DNA of 64,000 bases from Triticum aestivum. Its lineage: Eukaryota > Streptophyta > Magnoliopsida > Poales > Poaceae. The notes beneath the pieces are model-generated. The model did not search any database and was not told the origin of the DNA. It saw nothing but the letters and a program-made list of their open reading frames with translations. This document shows, in pieces, positions 12,180 to 23,890 of this stretch. The stretch lies in contig NC_057795.1 of assembly GCF_018294505.1 (NCBI RefSeq), positions 523,409,184-523,473,183 of the forward strand, written 5' to 3'. Made by a program: the position numbers and the translations under genes. The stretch's first letter is position 1. Each line of letters begins with the position of its first letter.

Positions 12180-13460
12180 TTGATCTACAAGACATTTTTT
12201 GCAAAGATTTTAGACTAAGTTCATGATAATTAAGTTCATCTAATCAAATTATTTAATGAACTCCCACTCAGATTTGACATCCCTCTAGTCATCTAAGTGT
12301 TACATGATCCGAGTCGACTAGGCCGTGTCCGATCATCACGTGAGATGGACTAGTCATCATCGGTGAACATCTCCATGTTGATCGTATCTTCCATACGACT
12401 CATGTTCGACCTTTCGGTCTCTGTGTTCTGAGGCCATGTCTGTACATGCTAGGCTCGTCAAGTTAACCTAAGTGTTTTGCATGTGTAAAACTGTCTTACA
12501 CCCATTGTATGTGAACGTAGGAATCTATCACACCCGATCATCACGTGGTGCTTCGAAACGACGAACTTTAGCAACGACGCACAGTTAGGGAGAACACTTT
12601 CTTGAAAATATTATAAGGGATCATCTTATTTACTACCGTCGTTCTAAGTAAACAAGATGCATAAACATAATAAACATCACATGCAATTATATAATAGTGA
12701 CATGATATGGCCAATATCATATAGCTCCTTTGATCTCCATCTTTGGGGCTCCATGATCATCTTCGTCATCGGCATGACACCATGATCTCCATCATCATGT
12801 CTCCATGAATTTGCTCGCCAACTATTACTTCTACTACTATGGCTAACGGTTTAGCAATAAAGTAAAGTAATTACATGGCGTTAAATCATTGACACACAGG
12901 TCATACAATAATTTAGACAACTCCTATGGCTCCTGCCGGTTGTCATACTCATCGACATGCAACTCGTGATTCCTATTACAAGAACATGATCTCATACATC
13001 ACAATATATCATTCATCATTCATCACAACTTCTGGCCATATCACATCACAAAGCAATTGCTGCAAAAACAAGTTAGACGTCCTCTAATTGTTGGTGCATC
13101 TTTTACGTGGCTGCAATAGGGTTCTAGCAAGAACGTTTTCTTACCTACGAATAACCACAATGTGATTTGTCAACTTCTATTTACCCTTCATAAGGACCCT
13201 TTTCATCGAATCCGTTCCAACTAAAGTGGGAGAGACAGACACCCGCTAGCCACCTTATGCAACTAGTGCATGTCAGTCGGTGGAACCTGTCTCACATAAG
13301 CTTACGTGTAAGGTTGGTCCGGGCCGCTTCATCCCACAATACCGCTAAAGCAAAATAATACTAGTAGTGGCAAGAAAGTTGACAACATCTACGCCCACAA
13401 AAGATTTGTGTTCTACTCGTGCAATAGAGAACTACACATAGACCTGGCTCATGATGCCAC
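12180..13460 (-). other. Leader of minus-strand Angela with primer-binding site
   Basis: 1,281 bp of untranslated leader between the 5' LTR and the gag start. The primer-binding site is the complement of 13447-13459 (TGGCATCATGAGC on the minus strand), directly next to the LTR. Its length matches the two-part leader of the plus-strand Angela (about 1.27 kb). Confidence 0.85.
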
Positions 13461-15168
13461 TGTTGGGGAACGTTGCACAAAATAAAAATTTTCCTACGTT
13501 CACCAAGATCAATCTATGAGTTCATCTAGAAACAAGAGAGGGGAGTGCATCTACATACCCTTGTAGATCGCGAGCGGAAGCGTTCAAGAGAACGGGGTTG
13601 AGGGAGTCGTACTCGTCGTGATCCAAATCACCGGAGATCCTAGCGCTGAACGGACGGCACCTCCGCGTTCAACACACGTACGGTCAGCGTGACGTCTCCT
13701 CCTTGATCCAGCAAGAGGGAAGGAGAGGTTGATGAAGATCCAGCAGCACGACGGCGTGGTGGTGGATGCAGTAGAGTTCCGGCAGGGCTTCGCCAAGCGA
13801 CTACGGGAGGAGGAGGTGTAGCAAGGGGAGAGGGAGGCGCCAAGACTTCAGGGTCCGGCTGCCCTCCCTCCCCCCCTTTATATAGGCCCCCTGGGAGGGG
13901 GCGCCGGCCCTGGAGATGGGATCTCCCAAGGGGGGCGGCGGCCAGGGGGGTGGAGTGCCCCCCAAGGCAAGTGGAGGCGCCCCCCACCCTAGGGTTTCCA
14001 ACCCTAGGCGCAGGGGGGCCCCAAGGGGGGGCGCACCAGCCCACCAGGGGCTGGTCCCCTCCCCACTTCAGCCCACGGGCCCCTCCGGGATAGGTGGCCT
14101 CACCCGGTGGACCCCCGGGCCCCTTTCGGTGGTCCCGGTACAATACCAGTGACCCCCGAAACTCTCCCGATGGCCGAAACTGCACTTCCTATATATAATT
14201 CTTTACCTCTAGACCATTCTGGAACTCCTCGTGACGTCCGGGATCTCATCCGGGACTCCGAACAACTTTCGGTTTGCTGCATACTCATATCTCTACAACC
14301 CTAGCGTCACCGAACCTTAAGTGTGTAGACCCTACGGGTTCGGGAGACACGTAGACATGACCGAGACGGCTCTCCGGTCAATAACCAATAGCGGGATCTG
14401 GATACCCATGTTGGCTCCCACATGCTCCTCGATGATCTCATCGGATGAACCACGATGTCAAGGATTCAAGCAACCCCGTATACAATTCCCTTTGTCAATC
14501 GGTATGTTACTTGCCTGAGACTCGATCATCGGTATCCCAATACCTCATTCAATCTTGTTACCGGCAAGTCACTTTACTCGTACCGTAGTGCATGATCCCG
14601 TGACCAGACACTTGGTCACTTTGAGCTCACTATGATGATGCATTACCGAGTGGGCCCAGAGATACCTCTCCGTCATACGGAGTGACAAATCCCAGTCTCG
14701 ATCCGTGTCAACCCAACAGACACTTTCGGAGATACCTGTAGTATACCTTTATAGTCACCGAGTTACGTTGTGACGTTTGGTACACCCAAAGCACTCCTAC
14801 GGTATCCGGGAGTTACACGATCTCATGGTCTAAGGAGAAGATACTTGACATTGGAAAAGCTCTAGCAAACGAACTACACGATCTTGTGCTATGCTTAGGA
14901 TTGGGTCTTGTCCATCACATCATTCTCCTAATGATGTGATCCCGTTATCAACGACATCCAATGTCCATAGTCAGGAAACCATGACTATCTGTTGATCAAC
15001 GAGCTAGTCAACTAGAGGCTCACTAGGGACATATTGTGGTCTATGTATTCACACGTGTATTACAATTTCCGGATAATACAATTATAGCATGAATAAAAGA
15101 CAATTATCATGAACAAGGAAATATAATAATAATCCTTTTATTATTGCCTCTAGGGCATATTTCCAACA
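13461..15168 (-). repeat. 5' LTR of minus-strand Angela
   Basis: A 1,708-bp LTR with TGTTGGGGAACG at the left and CATATTTCCAACA at the right on the plus strand, i.e. TG...CA on the minus strand. Followed by the TSD copy CATAG (15169-15173). Confidence 0.94.
13877..13884 (-). promoter_or_regulatory. TATA box in minus-strand Angela 5' LTR
   Basis: TATATAAA on the minus strand, at the same place relative to the LTR as the TATA boxes of the plus-strand Angela LTRs. Confidence 0.6.
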
Positions 15169-15173
15169 CATAG

Positions 15174-15827
15174 TAGTATAAGTAATAGTTGGCGAGACAA
15201 CTTCATGGAGACACGATGATGGAGATCATGGTGTCACGCCGGTGACGATGATGATCATGGCACCCCGAAGATGGAGATTAAAAGGAGCAAAATGATATTG
15301 GCCATATCATGTCACTATTTGATTGCATGTGATGTTTATCATGTTTTTGCATCTTATTTGCTTAGAACGGCGGTAGTAAATAAGATGATCCCTCATAATA
15401 ATTTCAAGAAAGTGTTTCCCCTAACTGTGCGCCATTGCAAAAGTTCGTTGTTTTGAAGCACCACGTGATGATCGGGTGTGATAGATTCTAACATTCACAT
15501 ACAACGGGTGTAAGCCAGATTTACACATGCAAAACACTTAGGTTGACTTGATGAGCCTAGCATGTACAGACATGGCCTCGGAACACAAGAGACCGAAAGG
15601 TCGAACATGAGTCGTATAGAAGATACGATCAACATGAAGATGTTCACCGATGATGACTAGTCCGTCTCATGTGATGATCAGACACGACCTAGTTGACTCG
15701 GATCATGTATCACTTAGATGACTAGAGGGATGTCTATCTGAGTGGGAGTTCATTAAATAATTTGATTAGATGAACTTAATTATCATGAACTTAGTCTAAA
15801 ACTTTTGCAAAATGTCTTGTAGATCAA
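15174..15827 (+). other. Plus-strand Angela leader, second part
   Basis: Continuation of the leader cut at 6470. It is non-coding and matches in inverted orientation the leader at 12180-12900. It ends at the gag start codon region at 15828. Confidence 0.85.
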
Positions 15828-18542
15828 ATGACCCACGCTCATGTCAACCTCAACTTCAACACGTTCCTAGAGAAAACCAAACTGAAAGACGATGGTAGCA
15901 ACTATACGGACTGGGTCCGGAACTTGAGGATCATCCTCATAGCTGTCAAGAAAGCATATGTCCTAGAAGCACCGCTAGGTGAAGCACCCGTCCCAGCGAA
16001 CCAAGACGTTATGAACGCTTGGTAGTCGCGTGTTGATGATTACTCCCTCGTTCAGTGCGGCATGCTTTACAGCTTAGAACCAGGGCTCCAAAAGCGTTTT
16101 GAGCAACACGGAGCATATGAGATGTTCCAGGAGCAGAAAATGGTTTTCCAAGCTCATGCCCGGGTCGAGAGATATGAAGTCTCCGACAAGTTCTATAGTT
16201 GTAAGATGGAGGAAAATAGTTCTGTCAGCGAGCACATACTCAAAATGTCTGGGTTGCACAACCGCTTGTCCCAGCTGGACATTAACCTCCCGGATGGGGC
16301 GGTCATTGACAGAATCCTTCAGTCGCTCCCACCTAGCTACAAGAGCTTTGTGACGAACTACAATATGCAGGGGATGGTGAAAACTATTCCTTAGGTATTT
16401 TCAATGCTGAAATCAGCAGAGGTAGAAATCAAAAAGGAACATCAAGTGTTGATGGTCAATAAAACCACTAGTTTCAAGAAAGGCAAGGGTAAGAAGAACT
16501 TCAAGAAGGACGGCAAGGGAGTTGCCGCGCCCGGTAAGCCAGTTACCGGGAAGAAGCCAAAGCACGGACCCAAACCTGAGACTGAGTGCTTTTATTGCAA
16601 GGGGAATGGTCAATGGAAGCGGAACTACCCCAAGTACTTAGCGGATAAGAAGGCCGGCAACACCAAAGGTATATGTGATATACATGTTATTGATGTCTAC
16701 CTTACTAGTACTTGTTGTAGCTCCTGGGTATTTGATACCGGTGCGGTTGCTCATATTTGTAACTCAAAACAGGAGCTGCAGAATAAGCGGAGACTGGCGA
16801 AGGACGAGGTGACGTTGCATGTCGGGAATGGTTCCAAGGTCGATGTGATCGCCGTCGGCACGCTACCTCTACATTTACCTATAGGATTAGTTTTAAACCT
16901 CAATAATTGTTATTTAGTGCCAGCTTTGAGCATGAACATTGTATCTGGATCTCGTTTGATATGAGATGGCTACTCATTTAAATCCGAGAATAATGGTTGT
17001 TCTATTTATATGAGAGATATGTTTTATGGTCATGCCCCGCTGGTCAATGGTTTATTCTTAATGAATCTCGAACGTGATGTTACACATATTCATAGTGTGA
17101 ATACCAAAAGATGTAAGATTGATAATGATAGTCCCACATATCTGTGGAACTGCCGCCTTGGTCACATTGGTGTCAAACGCATGAAGAAGCTCCATGCGGA
17201 TGGACTTTTAGAGTCTCTTGATTTCGAATCATTTGACACATGCGAACCATGCCTCATGGGCAAAATGACCAAGACTCCGTTCTCCGGAACAATGGAGCGA
17301 GCAACCAACTTAGTGGAAATTATACATACTTATGTGTGCGGTCCAATGAGCGTTGAGGCTTGCGGTGGCTATCATTATGTTCTCACCCTCACTGATGACT
17401 TAAGTAGATATGGGTATGTCTACTTAATGAAACACAAGTCCGAGACCTTTGAAACGTTCAAGGAATTTCAGAATGAGGTAGAAAATCAACGTGACAGAAA
17501 AATAAAGTTCTTATGATTAGATCGTGGGGGAGAATATTTAAGTGACGAGTTTGGTACGCACTTAAGGAAATGTGGAATCGTTTCACAACTCATGCCGCCT
17601 GGAACACCTCAGCGTAACATTGTGTCCGAACATCGTAATCGCACTCTATTGGATATGGTGCGGTCTATGATGTCTCTTACCGATTTACCGCTATCATTTT
17701 GGGGATTAGCTTTAGAGATAGCTACATTCACTTTAAATAGGGCACCGTCTAAATCTGTTGAGACGACACCGTATGAATTATGGTTTGGAAAGAAACCTAA
17801 GCTGTCGTTTCTAAAAGTTTGGGGATGCGATGCTTATGTCAAGAAACTTCAACCTGAAAAGCTCGAACCCAAGTCGGAAAAATGCGTCTTCATAGGATAC
17901 CCTAAGGAAACAATTGGGTATACCTTCTACCTCAGATCCGAAGGCAAGATTTTCGTTGCCAAGAACGGGTTCTTTCTGGAGAAAGAGTTTCTCTCGAAAG
18001 AAGTAAGTGGGAGGAAAGTGGAACTTGATGAAGTGCTACCTCTTGAACCAGTAAGTAGCGCAGCTCAGGAAGATGTTCCTGTGGTACCTGCACCGAGTGG
18101 AGAGGAAGTTAATGATGATGATCAAGGTACTTCAGATCAAGTTACTACTGAACTTTGTAGGTCCACAAGGACACGTTCCACACCAGAATGGTATGGCAAC
18201 CCTGCCCTGGAAATCATGTTGTTAGACAATGGTGAACCTTCGAACTATGGAGAAGCGATGGCGGGCCCATATTCCAATAAATGGCTTGAAGGCATGCAAT
18301 CCAAGATAGGATCCATGTATGAAAAAAAAGTATGGACTTTGATAGACTTGCCCGATGATCGGCGAGCGATAGAAAACAAATGGATCTTTAAGAAGAAGAC
18401 GGACGCGGATGGTAATGTTACCATCTATAAGTCTTGACTTGTCACTAAGGGTTATCGACAAGTTCAAGGGGTTGACTACTACAAGACTTTCTCCCCCGTA
18501 GCGAAGCTGAAGTTCGTCCGAATCATGTTAGCAATTGCCGCA
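15828..18542 (+). pseudogene. gag-pol: Angela gag-pol, 5' part (gag to start of RT)
   Basis: One continuous frame of about 905 codons with five stops and no frameshift: TAG 16023-16025, TAG 16392-16394, TGA 16962-16964, TGA 17514-17516, TGA 18435-18437. Compared with the minus-strand copy, the three TGA stand where Arg CGA is expected and the first TAG where CAG is expected, i.e. C-to-T changes. The second TAG replaces GAG. The domains are gag, zinc knuckle (degenerate: His to Gln and the last Cys to Tyr), protease (Asp-Thr-Gly kept), integrase (first catalytic Asp replaced by Tyr, Glu kept) and the RT N-terminus. The frame is cut at 18542 by the Tat-like element (TSD CCGCA, 18538-18542) and continues in phase at 37226. 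Confidence 0.94.
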
Positions 18543-19423
18543 TGTCGGTGTTCTGGAAACGGGGGTCCCCAGACTTGCCTGCCTGCGGCCTACGGCGTGG
18601 CTCAAAGGGGGGCCCAGCACGGCCCATCTTCATCAACATGAGCTCAGGACCCTCGCGAGGGGCCAAGCCTCGCGGGGCGGACGACAAGGAGCTTCCTCCG
18701 GCGCGGCCTCATTAGGCTGGCTCGCGAGGAGGTGGAGAGATCAAGGCGGGGTAACTCACGAGGTGCCCATGATGCAAGCCATGACGACCAAGGGCGCCAT
18801 GCGGGCGCCAGCCCGCGCAGTGTCCTCCTTTCCTCTTTGGTGCAAAGGGAGCAAGCGCAGGCGAGAGCATCAAGCAAAGGCATCCATTTCAGTGCAACGA
18901 GACCAAGACCAGCCCAACGGCAGGAAGGAAGTCATTGTGGAGCCCAAGCAGGCGTCACCACCAGAGCCTTTGACAGGCGAGGACCAACTTTAGTCAGGAT
19001 AAGTGTACCAGATGTTCCCCTTCAAAATGGCCAATTGTTGGCGCCCTTCCCGCTCGATATTTGGGAAGAGGCCCAGGGCCTTTGCCTATAAATAGGACTA
19101 GCCACCCCCAGGGTAGGGGGAGAATCGATCATCTTGGACCCCAAGGAGAGAGAGAGAGATGAACGGGATCCCCACCAGGAAACCAGTAGAGAGAGCGACT
19201 GAACTCCCCCTAGTAGTTCATCGCACCAGCCAAGAACAGACCCTCGCAAGGCTGTTCTTCCTTGTATTGTTCATCGACAGCCCAAGAGGCAATCCACCAC
19301 ACCACACACTAGAGTAGGGTATTACACCGCAATGGTGGCCTGAACCAGTATAAACCTTGTGTCTCTTGTGCTGTTCTTTTCATAGTTTAGATCCTAGCAT
19401 GGCGGCGGGGTGCAGGTAGGTAG
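18543..19423 (+). repeat. 5' LTR of Tat-like element, first 881 bp
   Basis: Starts TGTCGGTGTTCTGG. It matches 36267-37145 of the 3' LTR and is cut at 19423 by the LARD (TSD GGTAG, 19419-19423). The 152-codon frame at 18535-18993 reappears in the 3' LTR (36250-36717) because the LTRs are copies; it has no recognisable protein character. Confidence 0.92.
19087..19094 (+). promoter_or_regulatory. TATA box in 5' LTR of Tat-like element
   Basis: TATAAATA in the context GCCTATAAATAGG, repeated at 36811-36818 in the 3' LTR. Typical LTR core promoter. Insertion of the LARD at 19424 separates this promoter from the element's coding region. Confidence 0.65.
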
Positions 19424-22400
19424 TGTAACGCCCCGGATTCGTTGCGCCAGGTGTCACCAGTTATTTGCCGTTGTTGCCATGTCATTTGCTTGCGTGTTGC
19501 ATTTTATCATGTCATCATGTGCATCTTATTTTGCATATGTGTTCGTTTCTTGCATCCGAGCATTTTCCCCGTTGTCCGTTTTGCAATCCGGCACTCCTAT
19601 GTCCTCCGGCATTCCCCTTTTGTATCCTTTTGTGTACGGGTGTTAAACTTTCTCGGAATGGCCCGAGGTTTGCCAAGCGGCCTTGGTATAGCACGGTAGA
19701 CCGCCTGTCAAGTTTTGTGCCATTTGGAGGTCGTTTGGTACTCCAACGGTTAACCGGGTAACCATAAAGCCTCTTTTGTTTGCAGCCCAACACCCCCTCC
19801 AAAGTGGCCCAAAACCCATCCTAACCCCCTCCATGCTCTCCGCCGTTCGATCATGATCGCGTGGCCGAAAACCACTCGCATTTGGAATCTCCAAACTCCC
19901 TCTAGCTATAAATATGTGCCTCCCATCCAAATTCGCGGATGAAAATCCCCCCGAAACCCTAGCAACTCCCCCTCCGTGCAGCCGGACATGTCCAACCCAG
20001 CCAGACACATCTCCGCCGCCGCCCACAGCCTATGGCGCGCCGCCACGTGGCCTCTCCGCCGCCAGCCACCGCACCCCGCCGCCGCGGCCCGCCGGGCCCA
20101 GGCGCAGTCCGCCCAGGCCCGCGCGCGCCGCCCCGCCGCATCGCGCCTCCCGCCAGGCACCTCGCCCCGCGCGTGCGCCACCCGCCGCCGTGCTCCCTCC
20201 GCGCCACCTTCCGGCCCGCGCGCGCCGCCGCCGTCTGGCCGCCCGGCCGCATGCTCCGCCGCCCGGCGCCCGGGCGACCCCAGATCCCCGCCGTCGCGCG
20301 CCCCGCGCCGCCTCCTGGCCGGCGCCCGTCTCCCGCCGGCGCTCGCCGCGCCCCCCTCGCCGGCCGCCTCCTCCTCCCTCACCGGCGCACCTCCTCGCCT
20401 CCTCCCCAACACCGGCCACCGCGACTCCGGTCGGCGAACCTCGAAGCCCGCGCCCCAGATCTAGATCCGAAGAGCCAAGGGTTGACCCCGTTTTTCCTCC
20501 AAGTATTTTTTTGCAGATATTTTGTTGCATGTTCATCGCATCATAACTCTTTGCACACTACTCCGTTTCGTGCGTGTAATATGTCAAATTGTTTGCCTTG
20601 ATGAGTACTTCATTTCGTTCCATTGCATCATGTTCATTTGAGTTCATCTTGATGCCCGAATCATCATTGCAAGAGTGCATGTTGCTGTTAATCTGCTGAA
20701 ACTGTTATAACATGCTCTTTTGTCATTTTTGCCATGATTGATGTGTGCATCTTATGAACTTGAGCCCTACATATGTTTTGAACTATGCCATGCCATCTTT
20801 ACAGGGGTGTATGCCATGTATTTTTGTGATCAATGTAGTGACTAGCACAAGCATGTAAACTAGGCCTCGTGATGTTGCTGATTTCAGTCCCTGTTCTGCT
20901 GTTATTTTTATGCCATCTAAACTTGATGCTACAGAGATATACATGCATATTTTGAGATACTTCAGTAAGGATGTTTTGTACATATGGTTATGAGATATCC
21001 ATACATTCCCCTGGTTGCATTTATAGCTTGCCGTAGATTGTTCATATCTTGCTCCAAACTTGCTAAATGATGTTGCTGTCAGCCTGTTAACATGCAGTTC
21101 AATGTTGCCATGATTGTTGTTAGTTATCCATGCACCCTATGAACTTGCCCTTGCCATGATTGGCTTCATAAACATGTCTTCTTACTGTTGGTTGCCTTTC
21201 CATGCCATGTGTTGCTCTGTGGTGAGTGTTTCAAGCTCACCAACATACCTACTTATTGTTGTTCTTGCCATGTATGAATCTGTCATATAACTTGCCATGT
21301 TTACATGGGTGCCATCATGTTTTCTGTGCCCTTTTGGCTCTTGGTCAGTAAAGGACTTTTGTTATATGTAATTAGTAGATTCATGACATGCCTTTGGTTG
21401 CCATGATAAGTTTCTGTAACATGTTGTTTGATAGCTCTAAACATTGCAACCCGATGTTATTTCTGCCAAATCTGTAACTGTTATTATTTGCAATCTTGCC
21501 ATGTGTGTTTGAGCATGTTCTAGTGATTTCTGGAGATAGCTCAGTGTTCATATTTTGTTATTCTTTGCCTGTACTTCATGCCCATGCCTTTTGTTATTAC
21601 GTTGAGATGCTGCAGCATGTTCTTTTGATGCTTGCAATATGCCTAGTTGCTATTTTGGACAGATTGTGGTTATGACTTGTATAGAGTGTATGTGTTGAAC
21701 CGTTGCTCCGTTTTGAGTGTGCTCTATATGAAACTTGCTTGATTTTGCATTTAGTTTCATATTACCTTGTTTCATCCATGTTTTGAGGTGTTTGCTTGAT
21801 GTTTGTATGCATTTTGCATCAATGCCATGTTTAACTTGTTTTGCTCATATCTTCTAGGTCGTAGCTCCGAATTAAATGAACTTTATATGTAACTTGACTA
21901 GAATCTCGTGTAGATCATCTTGGTGCATTTTAACTTGCTGTTTAACAACGTGAATATAAGGGTTTTTCAGATCTGGACCAATTTCGAAATTTGCATATGA
22001 GGACTTACCGGAATTGTTATATGTTGTTCCCGGCCTCATTTAAACTTGCCTTGATGTGTTGTTCTTGTATGCATCATCTCTTGCCATGAGTAGCTTCATG
22101 TAGCCTTGTCATGCATCATGCTTGGTTGAGCATCATGCCTTGTTCATGTGTGGTCTGTTTACCATGTTGTGTGCTTCTTCTCGATAGTTCCTGTTTCGTT
22201 GCGATCGTGAGGATTCGTTCGTCTACGCTTGGTTTGTCTTCGTGGCTTCATCTTCTTCATGGACTCGTTCTTCTTTCTAGCGGGATTTTAGGCAAGATGA
22301 CCGCTACCCTGAATCTCAGTACTATCATTGCTATGCTAGTTGCTTCGTTCTATTGCTATGCTGCGTTACCTATCTTTTATTCCTCAAGCCTCCCAAATTG

Positions 22401-23890
22401 CCATGAACCTCTAACCTTTGACACCCTTCCTAGCAAACCGTTGCTTGGCTATGTTCCCGCTTTGCTCAGCCCCTCTTATAGCATTGCTAGTTGCAGGTGA
22501 AGTTGAAGATTGCTCCATGGTGGAAAGGATTTTGTTGGGATATCACAACATCTCTTATTTAATTAATGCATCTATATATTTGGTAAAGGGTGGAAGGCTC
22601 GGCCTTATGCCTGGTGTTTTGTTCCACTCTTGCCGCCCTAGTGTTTGTCATACCGGTGTTATGTTCCCGGATTTTGCGTTCCTTACGCGGTTGGGTGATT
22701 TATGGGACCCCCTTGTCAGTTCGCTTTGAATAAAACTCCTCTAGCAAGGCCCAACCTTGGTTTTACCATTTGCCTCACCACCACCTACATTTCCCTTGGG
22801 AGTAATTAACCCGAGGGTCATCTTTATTATAGCCCCCCCGGGCCAGTGCTTGTCTAAGTGTTGGTCCGAACCAGAGCCACTTGCAGCGCCACCTCGGGGA
22901 AACTTGAGGGTTGGTTTTAGTTGTACGTAGTGTTCATCTGGTGTTGCCGTGAGAACGAGATATGTGCAGCTCCTATCGGGATTGTCGGCGCATCAGGCAG
23001 TCTTGCTGGTCTTGTTTTACCATTGTCGGAATGTCTTGTAAACCGGGATTCCGAGACTGATCAGGTCTTCCTGGGAGAAGGTATATCCTTCATTGATCGC
23101 GAGAGCTTATCATGGGCTAAGTTGGGACACCCCTGCAGGGTTTAAACTTTCGAAAGCCATGCCCGCGGTTATGGGTATATGGGAATTTGTTAATGTCCGG
23201 TTGTAGATAACTTGACACCAGATCCGAATTAAAACGCATCAACCGTGTGTGTAGCCATGATGGTCTCTTTTCGGTGGAGTCCGGGAAGTGAACACGGTCC
23301 TTGGGTTATGTTTGACGTAAGTAGGAGTTCAGGATCACCTCTTGATCATTGCTAGCTTCACGACCGTTCCGCTTGCTCTCTTCTTGCTCTTATTTGCGTA
23401 TGTTAGCCACCATATATGCTTAGTCGCTGCTGCAACCTCACCACTTTACCCCTTCCTTTCCCATTAAGCTTTGCTAGTCTTGATACCCATGGTAATGGGA
23501 TTGCTGAGTCCTCGTGGCTCACAGATTACTACAACAACAGTTGCAGGTACAGGTTATGCGATGGTCATGACGCGAGGGCGATGCTTGCTTGCGTTGAGTT
23601 CTTCTTCTGCTTCTTCTTTGATCAGGGGATAGGTTCCAGGTCGGCAGCCTGGGCTAGCAGGGTGGATGTCGTTTGAGTTTTTGTTTGTGTTTCATCCGTA
23701 GTCGGATGTTGCTCTGATGTAAGATGATGTTGTATTCGTGTGGCATTGTATGCCTTTTGTATGTATCCCCATCTATTTATGTAATGTTGATGTAATGATA
23801 TCCACCTTGCAAAAGCGTTTCAATATGCGGGTCTATCCTTGGTGGGACCTTCGAGTTCCTTTTGGATAGGGTCGCATATTGGGCGTGACA
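19424..23890 (+). repeat. 5' LTR of LARD (4,467 bp)
   Basis: From TGTAACGCCCCGGATT to TATTGGGCGTGACA. Three zones are visible: a start with a TATA box at 19907; an extremely GC- and CpG-rich block (about 19975-20460); and a T-rich zone (20500-22500) full of CATGTT/GCCATG words. The last 1.4 kb is of mixed composition and is shared with the solo LTR at 56060-60604. Confidence 0.92.
19907..19914 (+). promoter_or_regulatory. TATA box in LARD 5' LTR
   Basis: TATAAATA in the context CTAGCTATAAATATGTG, conserved at 26590-26597 in the other LTR, just before the GC-rich block. Confidence 0.55.

Larger units (their letters stand above)
6471..15168 (-). mobile_element. Complete Angela-type Copia retrotransposon (minus strand)
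   Basis: An 8,698-bp element with both LTRs (3' LTR 6471-8176, 5' LTR 13461-15168), primer-binding site, gag-pol on the minus strand and a perfect 5-bp TSD, CATAG, at 6466-6470 and 15169-15173. It is inserted in the leader of a second Angela in the opposite orientation. Structurally complete, but gag-pol has two in-frame stops and one frameshift, so it is not autonomous. The LTRs look very similar, with few scattered differences by eye, so the insertion is younger than its host. Confidence 0.95.

Noticed and set aside
18535..18993. 152-155 codon ORF present at both ends of the Tat-like element (18535-18993 and 36250-36717)
   Set aside because: Duplicated because the LTRs are copies. Charged, low-complexity product with no domain.
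19906..20601. Overlapping Pro/Arg/Ala-rich ORFs of 150-210 codons in five frames (also 26462-27332)
   Set aside because: They coincide with the CpG-dense block of the LARD LTR. Multiple simultaneous open frames and low complexity argue for composition only.
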